A stretch of DNA of 64,000 bases from Confluentibacter sediminis (lineage in GTDB: Bacteria > Bacteroidota > Bacteroidia > Flavobacteriales > Flavobacteriaceae): NCBI RefSeq assembly GCF_003258355.1, contig NZ_QKPO01000020.1:1-64000 (forward strand). Reading direction: 5' to 3'. Within the stretch, counting starts at the first letter, position 1. Each line of letters begins with the position of its first letter. Made by a program: the position numbers and the translations under genes. Shown here in pieces: positions 8,351 through 16,688 of this stretch. The notes below the pieces were generated by a model. That model was not told the DNA's origin and did no database searches. It saw only the letters and a list, made by a program, of their open reading frames with translations.

Positions 8351-8640
8351 CTACACATTTCTAAAATAACTAGTAATTCCACTTAAAATACTTTGAATGG
8401 CGTATGCCGCTAAAATCAGTCCATAATTTTACTTATTACTGTAATTCCGTAATCTCCTATTCGCTTTTGTAAATTATTTGCTCCTAAAAGAATTAGACAT
8501 GCAATCCCGATTACAAATAGCACAAGTATAGCTGTAATAGCTTGTTGGTGGTTTGAATACAAACGATTGTCTGTCATTAAAACAACTGCCATAATTGCTC
8601 CAGGATACCGTGTTGGCAACTGACTTTTTTCCGTTCAGCT
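8351..8640 (-). pseudogene. C-terminal remnant of a MarC-family membrane protein
   Basis: Reading the minus strand, one frame gives PGAIMAVVLM, then a transmembrane helix (ITAILVLFVIGIACLILLG) and YGITVISKIMD, where a stop follows. One base over, the frame continues LILAAYAIQSILSGITSYF to a stop at 8351. PGAI..V, a late TM helix, and a 'G..V..KIMG LILAA.A.Q.IL.G' ending are the signature of the MarC/NAAT transporter C-terminus. A single-base deletion at the D/G codon breaks it, and the N-terminal two thirds are absent. The remnant abuts the acr3 end of the arsenic operon, so the operon's arrival or a deletion probably truncated it. Confidence 0.7.
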
Positions 8641-8644
8641 TGTT

Positions 8645-9691
8645 TTAAGCGTTGGATTTTCCGTAATATTTTTTTCGCAACCAAAAGGAAACTCGAACCA
8701 ATAAAATCAATGCAGGGACTTCAACCAAAGGACCAATTACTCCTGCAAATGCTTGTCCCGAATTTAGTCCGAAAACCGCAATAGCAACTGCAATCGCCAA
8801 TTCAAAATTATTTCCTGCTGCTGTAAAGGCAACTGAAGCTGTTTTATCATATTCTGCTCCTGTTGCTTTGGTGACGAAAAATCCAATGATAAACATTAAC
8901 GTAAAATAGATAAGTAAAGGAACTGCAATAACAAGAACATCCATTGGAATTTCCACTATCAATTCGCCCTTTAGAGAAAACATAACTACAATTGTAAATA
9001 AAAGTGCTATTAAGGTTATTGGCGAAATTTTAGGAATAAATTTGTTGGTGTACCAATCTTCTCCTTTTAGTTTCACTAAAATTAGTCTGCTCAATATTCC
9101 CATTACAAACGGAATACCTAAATAAATGGCGACACTTTCTGCAATCGTTCCGATTGATATATCTACGATAGCCCCTTCAAATCCAAAATATGGCGGAAGA
9201 ATAGTTATAAATATCCAAGCATAAAAACTGTATGCAAACACTTGGAAAATACTATTTAATGCAACCAAACCTGCTCCATATTCGCTACTACCTTCTGCGA
9301 GGTCGTTCCAAACCAAAACCATTGCAATACAACGAGCCAATCCAATTAAAATCAGTCCGACCATATATTCTGGATAATCTCTTAAAAATGTAATTGCCAA
9401 AACAAACATTAAAACGGGACCAATTATCCAATTTAGAATAAGTGAAATAGAAAGAATTTTTGTATTTCTAAAAACTTTTGGTAATAACGAATAATTGACT
9501 TTTGCCAAAGGTGGATACATCATTAAAATCAAACCGATTGCAATCGGAATATTTGTTGTTCTGCTACTAAATGAGTTTATAATATTTGGGAATGTTGGAA
9601 TAAAATAACCAAGACTAACTCCAAAAGCCATTGCAACAAATATCCAAAGCGTTAGATTTCTGTCAAGAAAACTTAATTTTTTTGAAGCCAT
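8645..9691 (-). CDS. acr3: Arsenite efflux transporter ACR3
   Basis: 348 aa with about ten transmembrane helices, the typical ACR3 (BASS superfamily) size and unlike 12-TM ArsB. The motif [15 protein letters not shown] carries the conserved Cys required for As(OH)3 transport, and the [15 protein letters not shown] end is standard for ACR3. It exports arsenite across the inner membrane using the proton gradient. It is the last gene of the minus-strand ars operon, starting 3 bp after arsC, so they are co-translated. Confidence 0.95.
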   Translation of the reverse strand: MASKKLSFLDRNLTLWIFVAMAFGVSLGYFIPTFPNIINSFSSRTTNIPIAIGLILMMYPPLAKVNYSLLPKVFRNTKILSISLILNWIIGPVLMFVLAITFLRDYPEYMVGLILIGLARCIAMVLVWNDLAEGSSEYGAGLVALNSIFQVFAYSFYAWIFITILPPYFGFEGAIVDISIGTIAESVAIYLGIPFVMGILSRLILVKLKGEDWYTNKFIPKISPITLIALLFTIVVMFSLKGELIVEIPMDVLVIAVPLLIYFTLMFIIGFFVTKATGAEYDKTASVAFTAAGNNFELAIAVAIAVFGLNSGQAFAGVIGPLVEVPALILLVRVSFWLRKKYYGKSNA

Positions 9692-9694
9692 TTT

Positions 9695-10327
9695 TTATGA
9701 ATTTATTTGAGAGAAAACGTAAAACATTTCAGTTGCTATTTGCAGACTTCTTTCATTATATTTTTCTGCTTGTTGTGGTGTATTGTCAAATACTTTTGGG
9801 TCTTCAAAAGTTATTGGAATACGTTTTTCTGCACCTGCAATAAAAGGACAACCACCATCAGCTTGTGAGCAAGTCATAATTGCTGCAAATTCAGATTTTG
9901 GGTTAAAATCATCATCTAATTTTTTTGAAAATCCAATTATTGGATGCTCGTTGTCAGCATATTTAATGCTGTACACAGGATTATCGTTTTTTGAAATGGT
10001 GTTTATTTGAAACCCTGAATTTTGCAAAGTTTCTGCAACCATTGGAAAAAGTGCTGTTGCCTCTGTTCCTCCTGAATAACAGAACACGTTTTTAATATTG
10101 AAGTAGTTTGCCATTGTTTGTGCCCAAACTTGTGATAAATGACTTCTTCTTGAATTGTGAGTACAAATGAAATTGATACGGATTTCTTGATTTCTGGAAA
10201 CCTTTGACTGAATAAAATCAGTTAGTGGTTGTAAAACTGTTTTACGTTCACTTGATATAGTTTCTGGATTTAATTCTTTAATTAAATTTCCTATTTCTGA
10301 AAATAGGGTTGGTTTTGTTGTTGTCAT
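9695..10327 (-). CDS. arsC: Arsenate reductase, LMW-phosphatase (thioredoxin-coupled) type
   Basis: The ATG at 10327 is preferred (210 aa); a TTG at 10357 would add ten residues and overlap the upstream gene. The P loop FICTHNSRRSH has the CX5R nucleophile motif. The resolving-cysteine region reads TCSQADGGCPF, and FEDPKVFD carries the catalytic Asp. This is the ArsC family related to low-molecular-weight tyrosine phosphatases, reducing arsenate to arsenite with thioredoxin. An N-terminal extension of about 50 residues precedes the core, as is common in Bacteroidetes versions. Its product is exported by the adjacent ACR3. Confidence 0.92.
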   Translation of the reverse strand: MTTTKPTLFSEIGNLIKELNPETISSERKTVLQPLTDFIQSKVSRNQEIRINFICTHNSRRSHLSQVWAQTMANYFNIKNVFCYSGGTEATALFPMVAETLQNSGFQINTISKNDNPVYSIKYADNEHPIIGFSKKLDDDFNPKSEFAAIMTCSQADGGCPFIAGAEKRIPITFEDPKVFDNTPQQAEKYNERSLQIATEMFYVFSQINS

Positions 10328-10350
10328 TTTTATAAAATTTGAATTGTTTT

Positions 10351-10818
10351 TTAGCAACAGTTTCCATCAGGTGAACAACAAGGTTCATCATTTAAGGTTG
10401 ATAATTTAACATTAGTTTTTTCTACTGGAATTCCGCATTTGTCTTTTGCTAAACAGTCCGTTTGTTTGTTGGTTAACAAGAAATGTTGCCCGTCAAAATC
10501 AAGTCCGAATTTTCCAATCGTATCTGCTTGATATTCTACTTCGATTTCCAAATCTGTTATTTTTAAAACCTTTTCCGAAAGTTCAATAATATTTAATAGC
10601 TTTTCGGGATGCAATCTGTGGCCATAGTCATTTGCATTCCAAAGTTGAAAGTTTGCAACATCTTCCTTTCTTTCAGTTCCGCCACAATCGATAAAATGTT
10701 TTGTGATTTTCCCAACTTCTGTAACGTGAAAGTGATTAGGTACTAAATCTCCGTTTGGTAATTGAAAACCTATAGTTTCCAATTCTTTTAATACTGACTT
10801 TGCTTGTGATAATTTCAT
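10351..10818 (-). CDS. DUF6428 family protein of ars operons
   Basis: 155 aa. It begins MKLSQAKSVLKELETIGFQLP, contains PNHFHVTEVG, DCGG and LWNANDYGHRLHPEKLL, and ends with a cysteine-rich tail (EPCCSPDGNCC). This pattern fits DUF6428, found between arsR and arsC in Bacteroidetes arsenic operons. The CC...CC tail and internal DCLAKDKCG suggest thiol binding of As(III), possibly as a chaperone, but that is inference. An ArsR-type operator-like repeat sits between it and arsR. Confidence 0.8.
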   Translation of the reverse strand: MKLSQAKSVLKELETIGFQLPNGDLVPNHFHVTEVGKITKHFIDCGGTERKEDVANFQLWNANDYGHRLHPEKLLNIIELSEKVLKITDLEIEVEYQADTIGKFGLDFDGQHFLLTNKQTDCLAKDKCGIPVEKTNVKLSTLNDEPCCSPDGNCC

Positions 10819-10831
10819 AACTATATTTGTT

Positions 10832-10852
10832 TATTGCGATTATACGATTAAT
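10832..10852. promoter_or_regulatory. Putative ArsR operator, internal copy
   Basis: This 21-bp site, with halves TATTGCGATTA and TACGATTAAT, agrees at 18 of 21 positions with the site upstream of arsR (11217-11237). It lies in the 47-bp gap between arsR and the DUF6428 gene, suggesting a second ArsR-controlled start or transcriptional roadblock. Confidence 0.55.
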
Positions 10853-10865
10853 TAATTTAAATTTT

Positions 10866-11198
10866 TTAACAGCAATCTTGATTTTCGGATAAATCTTGAT
10901 TAAGGAACTCAGTCATTATAGTTTTCATTACTGTCCAATTTTCTTTATGGATGCAGTAACAAACACTTGTTCCTTCCACATTTCCTTTAATCAATCCTAA
11001 ATGTTTCAGTTCTTTCAAATGTTGTGAAATTGTAGGTTGGGCTAATCCAATTTCGTTTACTAAATCACCGCAAACACAAGAGTCAATTTTAAACAAATGT
11101 TGTAAAATAGCTACTCTTGCAGGATGTCCGAATACTTTAGCAAAAAGAGAAATTTTATTTTGTTGGTCTGTAAACATTTCGGTTTTCGCTAATCCCAT
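10866..11198 (-). CDS. arsR: ArsR-family metalloregulatory repressor
   Basis: 110 aa winged-helix repressor. The metal-binding motif lies in the alpha-3 region (DSCVCGDLVNEI, two Cys), followed by the recognition helix QPTISQHLKELKHLG and the wing. A CC pair closes the protein. As(III) binding should release it from DNA and derepress the operon. It is the first gene of the minus-strand ars operon, with the operator-like site at 11217-11237 just before its start. Confidence 0.93.
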   Translation of the reverse strand: MGLAKTEMFTDQQNKISLFAKVFGHPARVAILQHLFKIDSCVCGDLVNEIGLAQPTISQHLKELKHLGLIKGNVEGTSVCYCIHKENWTVMKTIMTEFLNQDLSENQDCC

Positions 11199-11216
11199 TT
11201 TCGTTATTTATTAATT

Positions 11217-11237
11217 TATTGCAATATTACGATTAAT
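11217..11237. promoter_or_regulatory. Putative ArsR operator in the ars promoter
   Basis: TATTGCAATAT then TACGATTAAT, almost identical to the internal site at 10832-10852. It starts 19 bp upstream of the arsR ATG, so a bound repressor would cover the promoter or ribosome-binding region. Confidence 0.55.
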
Positions 11238-11737
11238 ATTTATGCTTTCAAAAAGGAATTGAGGGCAAATAAAAAAGGAGCTATTTGTTTGTTGGGGTTT
11301 ATGGACGAAATTTTAATGACAATTAGATTTTTTTTAGCTTGTGGGTTACATGTTTGTATAACTTAAGTTTGATTTTGAATAAAGATATTTAATTTAGTTT
11401 ACTTCTGTGAGACCTGGATCATGATTTTAAGTTGTTTATATCAAAGTAGATTGTCCTTTCAAAATTTAATTCTTATCAAAGAAAGAGTAATTAGCCTTAA
11501 TAGCTGTTTTAAATAATTTGTTAAAATGGGTCTTTGCTATTGCTAAATCAGTAAGATTATACGATGAAAATTTTGTTAAAAAATAAGTCTTAATAAGCTT
11601 ACTTTATAATTCAGCTCTGCTTAAAAGTGTTAAAAAGCTAATATTTTTTTATATTAAATGTAAAATTTTATTTACATTTAATTAAATATGATAAATATCA
11701 TATTCTTAAATAAGTATAAATTTTATTTTTGATTATT
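11238..11737. other. Intergenic region between ars and nir operons
   Basis: 500 bp, very AT-rich, without a credible ORF on either strand. It should hold the divergent promoter regions of arsR and nirK. I see no repeat apart from the palindrome at its right edge. Confidence 0.4.
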
Positions 11738-11761
11738 AATTAGGATAAAATTATCTTAATT
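11738..11761. promoter_or_regulatory. Rrf2-type palindromic operator, nirK copy
   Basis: A 24-bp palindrome with half sites AATTAGGATAA and TTATCTTAATT, all but two of its twelve base pairs complementary, ending 45 bp before the nirK start. It is one of four matching sites (others at 19691, 19866 and 20380) that all precede NO-related genes, one of them the Rrf2 regulator itself. Confidence 0.7.
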
Positions 11762-11806
11762 GAAATTAATCCAACCAAAACTAATAATAACACTAAAACA
11801 ATTAAG

Positions 11807-13255
11807 ATGAAACGACCACATTTTCTACTTTGGTTTTCAATTGCAGCCATGCTATTTTTAACATCTTGTATGGATAAAGAAGAAAAAGTTTACGATAATC
11901 CAGCGGATATTCCTGTATTCAGAGAAATGAATGCAGAACTAACTTCTCCTCCTTTTGTGCCTCGACCTGCAGGAAAAAGAAAGGCTAAAAAGCTTATTGT
12001 TAAAATGGAAATTCTTGAAAAGGAAGGAGAATTGACTGATGGTGTAAGATATATGTATTGGACTTTTGGAGGTACAGTACCTGGTAGTTTTATTAGAACT
12101 AGAGAAGGGGACGAGGTTGAGTTTCATTTACAAAATCACCCGAATAACAAACTACCTCACAATATCGATTTACACGCAGTTACTGGACCTGGCGGTGGGG
12201 CTGAATCCTCATTTGTAGCTCCAGGACACGAAAAAGTTTTTTCATTTAAAACCATAAATCCTGGGTTATATGTGTACCACTGTGCTACTGCCCCAGTTGG
12301 GATGCATATTGCCAATGGTATGTATGGTTTGATTTTAGTGGAACCAGAAGGTGGTTTGCCCGAAGTAGATAGAGAATATTACATTATGCAAGGTGATTTT
12401 TATACTAAAGGCGCTAATGGCGAACGTGGTTTACAACCTTTTGATATGCAAAAAGCTGTAGATGAAAAAGCAGATTATGTTGTTTTTAATGGAAAAGTTG
12501 GGGCGCTTACTGGTGACAATGCTATTACAGCCAAAGTGGGAGAAACCATTAGACTTTTTGTAGGTAATGGTGGTCCAGGTTTAGTGTCGTCTTTTCATGT
12601 TATAGGTGAAATATTTGACAGAGTACATGTTGAAGGTGGAAATTTGATAAACGAAAATGTGCAAACTACTTTAATCCCTGCTGGTGGAGCTGCCATGATA
12701 GAATTTCGTGTAGATGTACCAGGAACATTTATTCTGGTAGACCATTCCATTTTCAGAGCCTTCAATAAAGGTGCTTTGGGCATGTTAAAAGTGGAAGGTG
12801 AAAAAGATAAGAAAATCTATTCTGGCGAAATTCGTGATGATATTTATCTACCTGAAGGTCCAGGCATACAATCAATGCCAACAACTGATGAAATTGTAGC
12901 CTCAGAAGTTCCTGCAAAATCGTTTGAAGAACAGATGGAATTTGGAAAACAGGCTTATATGCAAACTTGTTTTGCTTGTCACCAAGCGGAAGGACAAGGG
13001 GTGCCTAATGCATTTCCTCCATTAGCAAAATCTGATTATTTGAATGCCGATGTGGATAGAGCTATTGGTATCGTGTTACATGGTAAAACAGGAGAAATAA
13101 CAGTTAACGGTAATAAATACAACAGTGTAATGACTCGTCAAATGCTATCATCTGATGAAATTGCAAACGTATTAACCTATGTCTATAATAGTTGGGAGAA
13201 CTCGAAAAAAGTGGTTACTAAAGCTATGGTAGAGAAAGTAAAAAACAGTAAATAA
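11807..13255 (+). CDS. nirK: Copper nitrite reductase with fused C-terminal cytochrome c
   Basis: 482 aa, longer than the usual 340-380 aa NirK. It starts with a lipoprotein signal (LTSC, Cys21). Two cupredoxin domains follow: [16 protein letters not shown] and [18 protein letters not shown] carry the type 1 and type 2 copper ligands, and [18 protein letters not shown] is the second-domain signature. A class I cytochrome c domain with CFACH at about residues 388-392 and a distal Met (NSVMTRQM) ends the protein. It reduces nitrite to NO in the periplasm; the tethered haem would supply electrons directly. First gene of a probable nirK-nirV-sco-porin operon. Confidence 0.95.
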   Translation: MKRPHFLLWFSIAAMLFLTSCMDKEEKVYDNPADIPVFREMNAELTSPPFVPRPAGKRKAKKLIVKMEILEKEGELTDGVRYMYWTFGGTVPGSFIRTREGDEVEFHLQNHPNNKLPHNIDLHAVTGPGGGAESSFVAPGHEKVFSFKTINPGLYVYHCATAPVGMHIANGMYGLILVEPEGGLPEVDREYYIMQGDFYTKGANGERGLQPFDMQKAVDEKADYVVFNGKVGALTGDNAITAKVGETIRLFVGNGGPGLVSSFHVIGEIFDRVHVEGGNLINENVQTTLIPAGGAAMIEFRVDVPGTFILVDHSIFRAFNKGALGMLKVEGEKDKKIYSGEIRDDIYLPEGPGIQSMPTTDEIVASEVPAKSFEEQMEFGKQAYMQTCFACHQAEGQGVPNAFPPLAKSDYLNADVDRAIGIVLHGKTGEITVNGNKYNSVMTRQMLSSDEIANVLTYVYNSWENSKKVVTKAMVEKVKNSK

Positions 13256-13266
13256 TTAATAAAGTT

Positions 13267-14058
13267 ATGAAAAATCAGGTCTTTATGCTGGTATTCACTT
13301 TATTAGTGTTTCAACCATTACTTTTTGCCCAGTCTAAAGGTATGGTTTCAATTAAAGGAAGTCGTTATATTCCACTGTACGGAAGAGATTCTACCGTTGT
13401 TGAAGTAAATAATTTTGAAATTGATATTTATCCGGTTACCAATGCTGATTATGTCAATTTTGTAAAAAAATATCCGAGATGGCAAAAATCTAAAGTCATC
13501 AAATTATTTGCCGATGCTAGTTATTTATCAAATTGGAAAAGCGATTTAGAACTAAAGGATTCAGAAAAGCCAGATAGCCCCGTAACCTACATTTCATGGT
13601 TTGCAGCTAAAGATTACTGTGAATGCCAAGGCAAACGTTTACCAACTGTTGATGAATGGGAGTATGTAGCCATGTCTGATGAGACCACAAAAGATGCTCG
13701 AAATAAAGCTTCATACAATCAACAAATTTTAGCTTGGTATGAAGCTCCCCGTTCTAATGAAAACAAGATTGGGCAACATCAAAAAAATGTTTGGGGAGTA
13801 CATGATTTACATGGTTTGGTTTGGGAATGGACTTTAGATTTCAATTCAGTGTTAATAACTGGAGAATCTAGAAAAGACGTGGATAAAGACAGCAATTTAT
13901 TCTGTGGAAGTGCAGCTCTTAATGCAACCGATTTAATGAATTATGCCGCCTTTATGCGTTATGCTATTCGTGGCAGTTTAAAAGCCAAATATTCTATGAA
14001 AAACTTAGGATTTCGATGTGTAAAAGATATAAATGATAAAATCAATGAAAACTTATAA
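13267..14058 (+). CDS. nirV: NirV-like SUMF1/FGE-fold protein
   Basis: 263 aa, with a signal peptide (MKNQVFMLVFTLLVFQPLLFAQ). The rest is a formylglycine-generating-enzyme-like (SUMF1) domain: VEVNNFEIDIYPVTNADYVNFV, PVTYISWFAAKDYCECQGKRLPTVDEWEY, VWEWTLDF and the ending LGFRCVKD. NirV proteins of this fold sit beside nirK in many denitrifiers and are thought to help NirK maturation; the exact role is not settled. It begins 12 bp after nirK, and its 3' end overlaps the next gene. Confidence 0.85.
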   Translation: MKNQVFMLVFTLLVFQPLLFAQSKGMVSIKGSRYIPLYGRDSTVVEVNNFEIDIYPVTNADYVNFVKKYPRWQKSKVIKLFADASYLSNWKSDLELKDSEKPDSPVTYISWFAAKDYCECQGKRLPTVDEWEYVAMSDETTKDARNKASYNQQILAWYEAPRSNENKIGQHQKNVWGVHDLHGLVWEWTLDFNSVLITGESRKDVDKDSNLFCGSAALNATDLMNYAAFMRYAIRGSLKAKYSMKNLGFRCVKDINDKINENL

Positions 14059-14758
14059 GTATTTATTTTTAATGCTATTTGCAATATTTGCGTTGCAAAG
14101 TTGTAATTCCAACAAAAAAACTAATGAAAATATAGATTTGGCTTATCAATGCCCGATGCAATGCGAAAATGGAAAAACGTATAGGGAGCCAGGTAGTTGT
14201 CCAATATGTAAAATGGATTTAGAACCTTTAACACAGATTTCAAAAAATGTTTTGAGTGATGATATTTCTGAAGAATCTATTTTTAATTTAACATCACAAT
14301 GGCATACGGAAGAAGGTAATGTTATCGAGCTTAAAGACTTAAAAGGAAAAACCTTAGTAATGGTAATGATTTATACTTCATGTAAAGCTGCTTGCCCTAG
14401 ATTGGTATCAGATATACGCAATATTGAAGCTGTAATTCCAGATGAAAAACTAAAAAATATTCAATTTGTTTTTGTTAGTATAGACCCAGAAACCGATACG
14501 TCAGAACGGTTGAAGGCTTTCGCAAAAGAAAACTATATGGATGAAGAACAATGGACCTTTTTGCAAGGAACTAAAAGTGGTGTTAGGGAGTTTGCAAACG
14601 TATTATCTGTAAAGTATAAAGAAATTTCACCAATAGACTTTTCACATTCTAATATTATTTCGGTTTTTAACGCCCAAGGAGAACTAAAATATCAACAAGA
14701 AGGACTTGGTGTTGATAATGCGGGAACTGTAGCATCAATTTTGGATGTGACGCCCTAA
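14045..14758 (+). CDS. SCO1/SenC copper chaperone with heavy-metal-binding domain
   Basis: 237 aa from the ATG at 14045 (an ATG 12 bp upstream adds four residues). Lipoprotein signal FALQSC. A heavy-metal-binding module YQCPMQCENGKTY...GSCPICKMDLEPL follows, then a thioredoxin-fold SCO domain with the copper motif TSCKAACP and the conserved His in DFSHSN. SCO proteins deliver copper to cuproenzymes, so this one probably serves the copper centres of the adjacent NirK. It overlaps nirV by 14 bp, indicating translational coupling. Confidence 0.88.
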   Translation: MKTYKYLFLMLFAIFALQSCNSNKKTNENIDLAYQCPMQCENGKTYREPGSCPICKMDLEPLTQISKNVLSDDISEESIFNLTSQWHTEEGNVIELKDLKGKTLVMVMIYTSCKAACPRLVSDIRNIEAVIPDEKLKNIQFVFVSIDPETDTSERLKAFAKENYMDEEQWTFLQGTKSGVREFANVLSVKYKEISPIDFSHSNIISVFNAQGELKYQQEGLGVDNAGTVASILDVTP

Positions 14759-14783
14759 AAGAATAAATCAAACAACTAATAAA

Positions 14784-16040
14784 ATGAAACGATTTTGTTT
14801 TTTAATACTATTAATGGTATTAAACCAAGTGATTTTTTCCCAGAATTTAGAATTATCTGCAGAAATTAGGCCACGTTATGAATTTAGAAATGGATATAAA
14901 AGTTTAATTGATGATGGTCAAGAACCTGCTTCTTTTGTGTCGCAACGCAGCCGTTTAAATATTGGTTTTGAACAGGATAAATTACAATTAATACTTCGCG
15001 TTCAGGATGTTAGGGTTTGGGGAGATGTAGCCACAAACATGAGTAATAGCTCAAATAGTATTGCAATTTTTGAAGGGTATGCACAGTATAATTTAAATAG
15101 TTTATGGAGTTTTAAAATAGGTCGTCAAGTATTGTCTTATGATGACCAACGTATTATGGGAGAAGTAGATTGGGCACAACAGGGAAGGAGCCATGATGCC
15201 TTTTTAATATCTTTTGCACCAAATAAAAAACATCATTTAGATGTGGGCATTTCGGTAAGTTCACAAAAAGAAACCATTATAGAAACCAATTATGATGTGA
15301 ACAATTATAAGAATATGCAATTTTCAAGATATGAATATAATTTGGATGCGTCCTATTTAAGTTTTCTGTTTTTAAACAATGGTTTTCAATTTGAACAAAG
15401 CGACTCAGACTTAGTAACACTATATTTGCAAACATTTGGCGTGTTTTATAAAGTTAATAAATTTAAGTGGTCTGGAGAATTTTCAATTTACGGTCAAACA
15501 GGAGAACTTGCTAATGATAACATTTTTGCATGGTATGCTGGAGGTTTCTTAAAATATAATGTTGCAGATGACTGGCAAATAGGTATAGGCGGAGAATATC
15601 TATCTGGAACAGCAATGGATGATACTTCAGGAAAAAATAAATCGTTCAACCCGCTTTTTGGAACCAACCATAAGTTTAATGGTTACATGGATTATTTTTA
15701 TGTGGGAAACCATATCAATTCAGTTGGTTTGTTAGATGCATATGCTAATTTAAAATTTGCCCGTAAAAAATTCAATTTAACAATAACCCCACATCTATTT
15801 TCAGCTGCTGAAACTGTGTTGTTGGATGGCACTAATAAAATGACCGATTATCTGGGTACAGAAATAGATTTAGTGGCTAATTATAAACTTCAAAAGGACA
15901 TCAATTTAAATGCAGGATATTCGCAGTTGTTTGCTAGTAATACCATGGAAGTTTTGAAAGGCGGTAATGTCGATAAAACCCAAAACTGGGCTTGGATAAT
16001 GGTGGTTATAAAACCAGAACTATTTAGTTTAACAAAGTAA
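14784..16040 (+). CDS. Outer-membrane porin-like beta-barrel (alginate-export type)
   Basis: 418 aa with a signal peptide (VLNQVIFSQ). Alternating beta strands fit an alginate_exp-type barrel: LSAEIRPRYEFRNGY, VSQRSRLNIGFEQDKLQLILRVQDVRVWGD, WSFKIGRQVLSYDDQRIMGEVDWAQQGRSHDA. It probably lets small anions such as nitrite through the outer membrane; that role is inferred from its place 25 bp after the SCO gene in the nir operon. The family link is good; the substrate is unknown. Confidence 0.82.
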   Translation: MKRFCFLILLMVLNQVIFSQNLELSAEIRPRYEFRNGYKSLIDDGQEPASFVSQRSRLNIGFEQDKLQLILRVQDVRVWGDVATNMSNSSNSIAIFEGYAQYNLNSLWSFKIGRQVLSYDDQRIMGEVDWAQQGRSHDAFLISFAPNKKHHLDVGISVSSQKETIIETNYDVNNYKNMQFSRYEYNLDASYLSFLFLNNGFQFEQSDSDLVTLYLQTFGVFYKVNKFKWSGEFSIYGQTGELANDNIFAWYAGGFLKYNVADDWQIGIGGEYLSGTAMDDTSGKNKSFNPLFGTNHKFNGYMDYFYVGNHINSVGLLDAYANLKFARKKFNLTITPHLFSAAETVLLDGTNKMTDYLGTEIDLVANYKLQKDINLNAGYSQLFASNTMEVLKGGNVDKTQNWAWIMVVIKPELFSLTK

Positions 16041-16077
16041 GTCTGCTAGTTTGGTTAAAAATTAGAAAACTATTTTC

Positions 16078-16128
16078 AAAATTCATCATCAAGCTTATTT
16101 TAAAAGTCAGTTTCTTGATGAATTTTTT
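16078..16128 (+). terminator. Terminator of the nirK operon
   Basis: An inverted repeat of about 13 bp (AAATTCATC..AAG against CTTGATGAATTT) with a loop of about 20 nt, followed by a T run. It lies 38 bp after the porin stop. One arm carries a three-base bulge. Confidence 0.65.
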
Positions 16129-16510
16129 CTATTTTCAATATCAAAAGGTTTGATGTTTTTATGTCGCTTTACGTGTAAAATCTCACTTTTTTTTAGTTGG
16201 AGGTTTTTTTGTTTCGGTTGGTTCCGTTTAATTTCATCCAATGTTTTACTGTCATTTCACATAATTATTTTAAAGGTTCAGATTTTCAATAAACCAAGGG
16301 TTTTGGAAGAAGGTTAGAATCTTAGAGTTATTAAGTTATTGATGAATCTGTTCTTCAATATCCCTTTAAGTTGGTGCAAGCCTAAGCTTAAAACATACTT
16401 CTTGAAGAATTATAGATTTAGGACAAGAATGATCTTTGACATTCATAATTCAAATGATTTAAAAAACTTACGAGAAGAAGTTATTTTAGATGCCACAAAA
16501 CCTAAAAAAG
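16129..16510. other. Intergenic region between convergent nir and nor operons
   Basis: No convincing gene. A 76-codon plus-strand frame (16339-16569) runs through here but shows no domain, signal or ribosome-binding site, and its end lies inside a hairpin. Confidence 0.4.
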
Positions 16511-16565
16511 AATTTCCTTTCAATAAACCCTGTATAAAACAACAGAAGTGTATTGAAAGGAAATT
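16511..16565. repeat. Perfect 15-bp inverted repeat, probable bidirectional terminator
   Basis: AATTTCCTTTCAATA (16511-16525) pairs exactly with its complement at 16551-16565 around a 25-nt loop that itself holds CTGT/ACAG. It lies between the convergent nirK and norB operons. T runs on both strands are short, so a structured RNA is an alternative. Confidence 0.5.
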
Positions 16566-16688
16566 TTAATATTAAATTAATTCTATCAAAACAGAGAAAA
16601 CTTTAATGTGATTATTATTTTTGGGTTTGTAAGCTTTACATATTCCCTTAAACAACTACACAAGGTGCACTTTGATTTGTTATTGTTT

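Noticed and set aside
9631..10010. Plus-strand ORFs opposite the ars genes
   Set aside because: Antisense shadows of acr3 and arsC, which have clear motifs on the other strand.
16339..16569. 76-codon plus-strand ORF between nir and nor operons
   Set aside because: No signal, domain or ribosome-binding site, and its end falls in a perfect hairpin.
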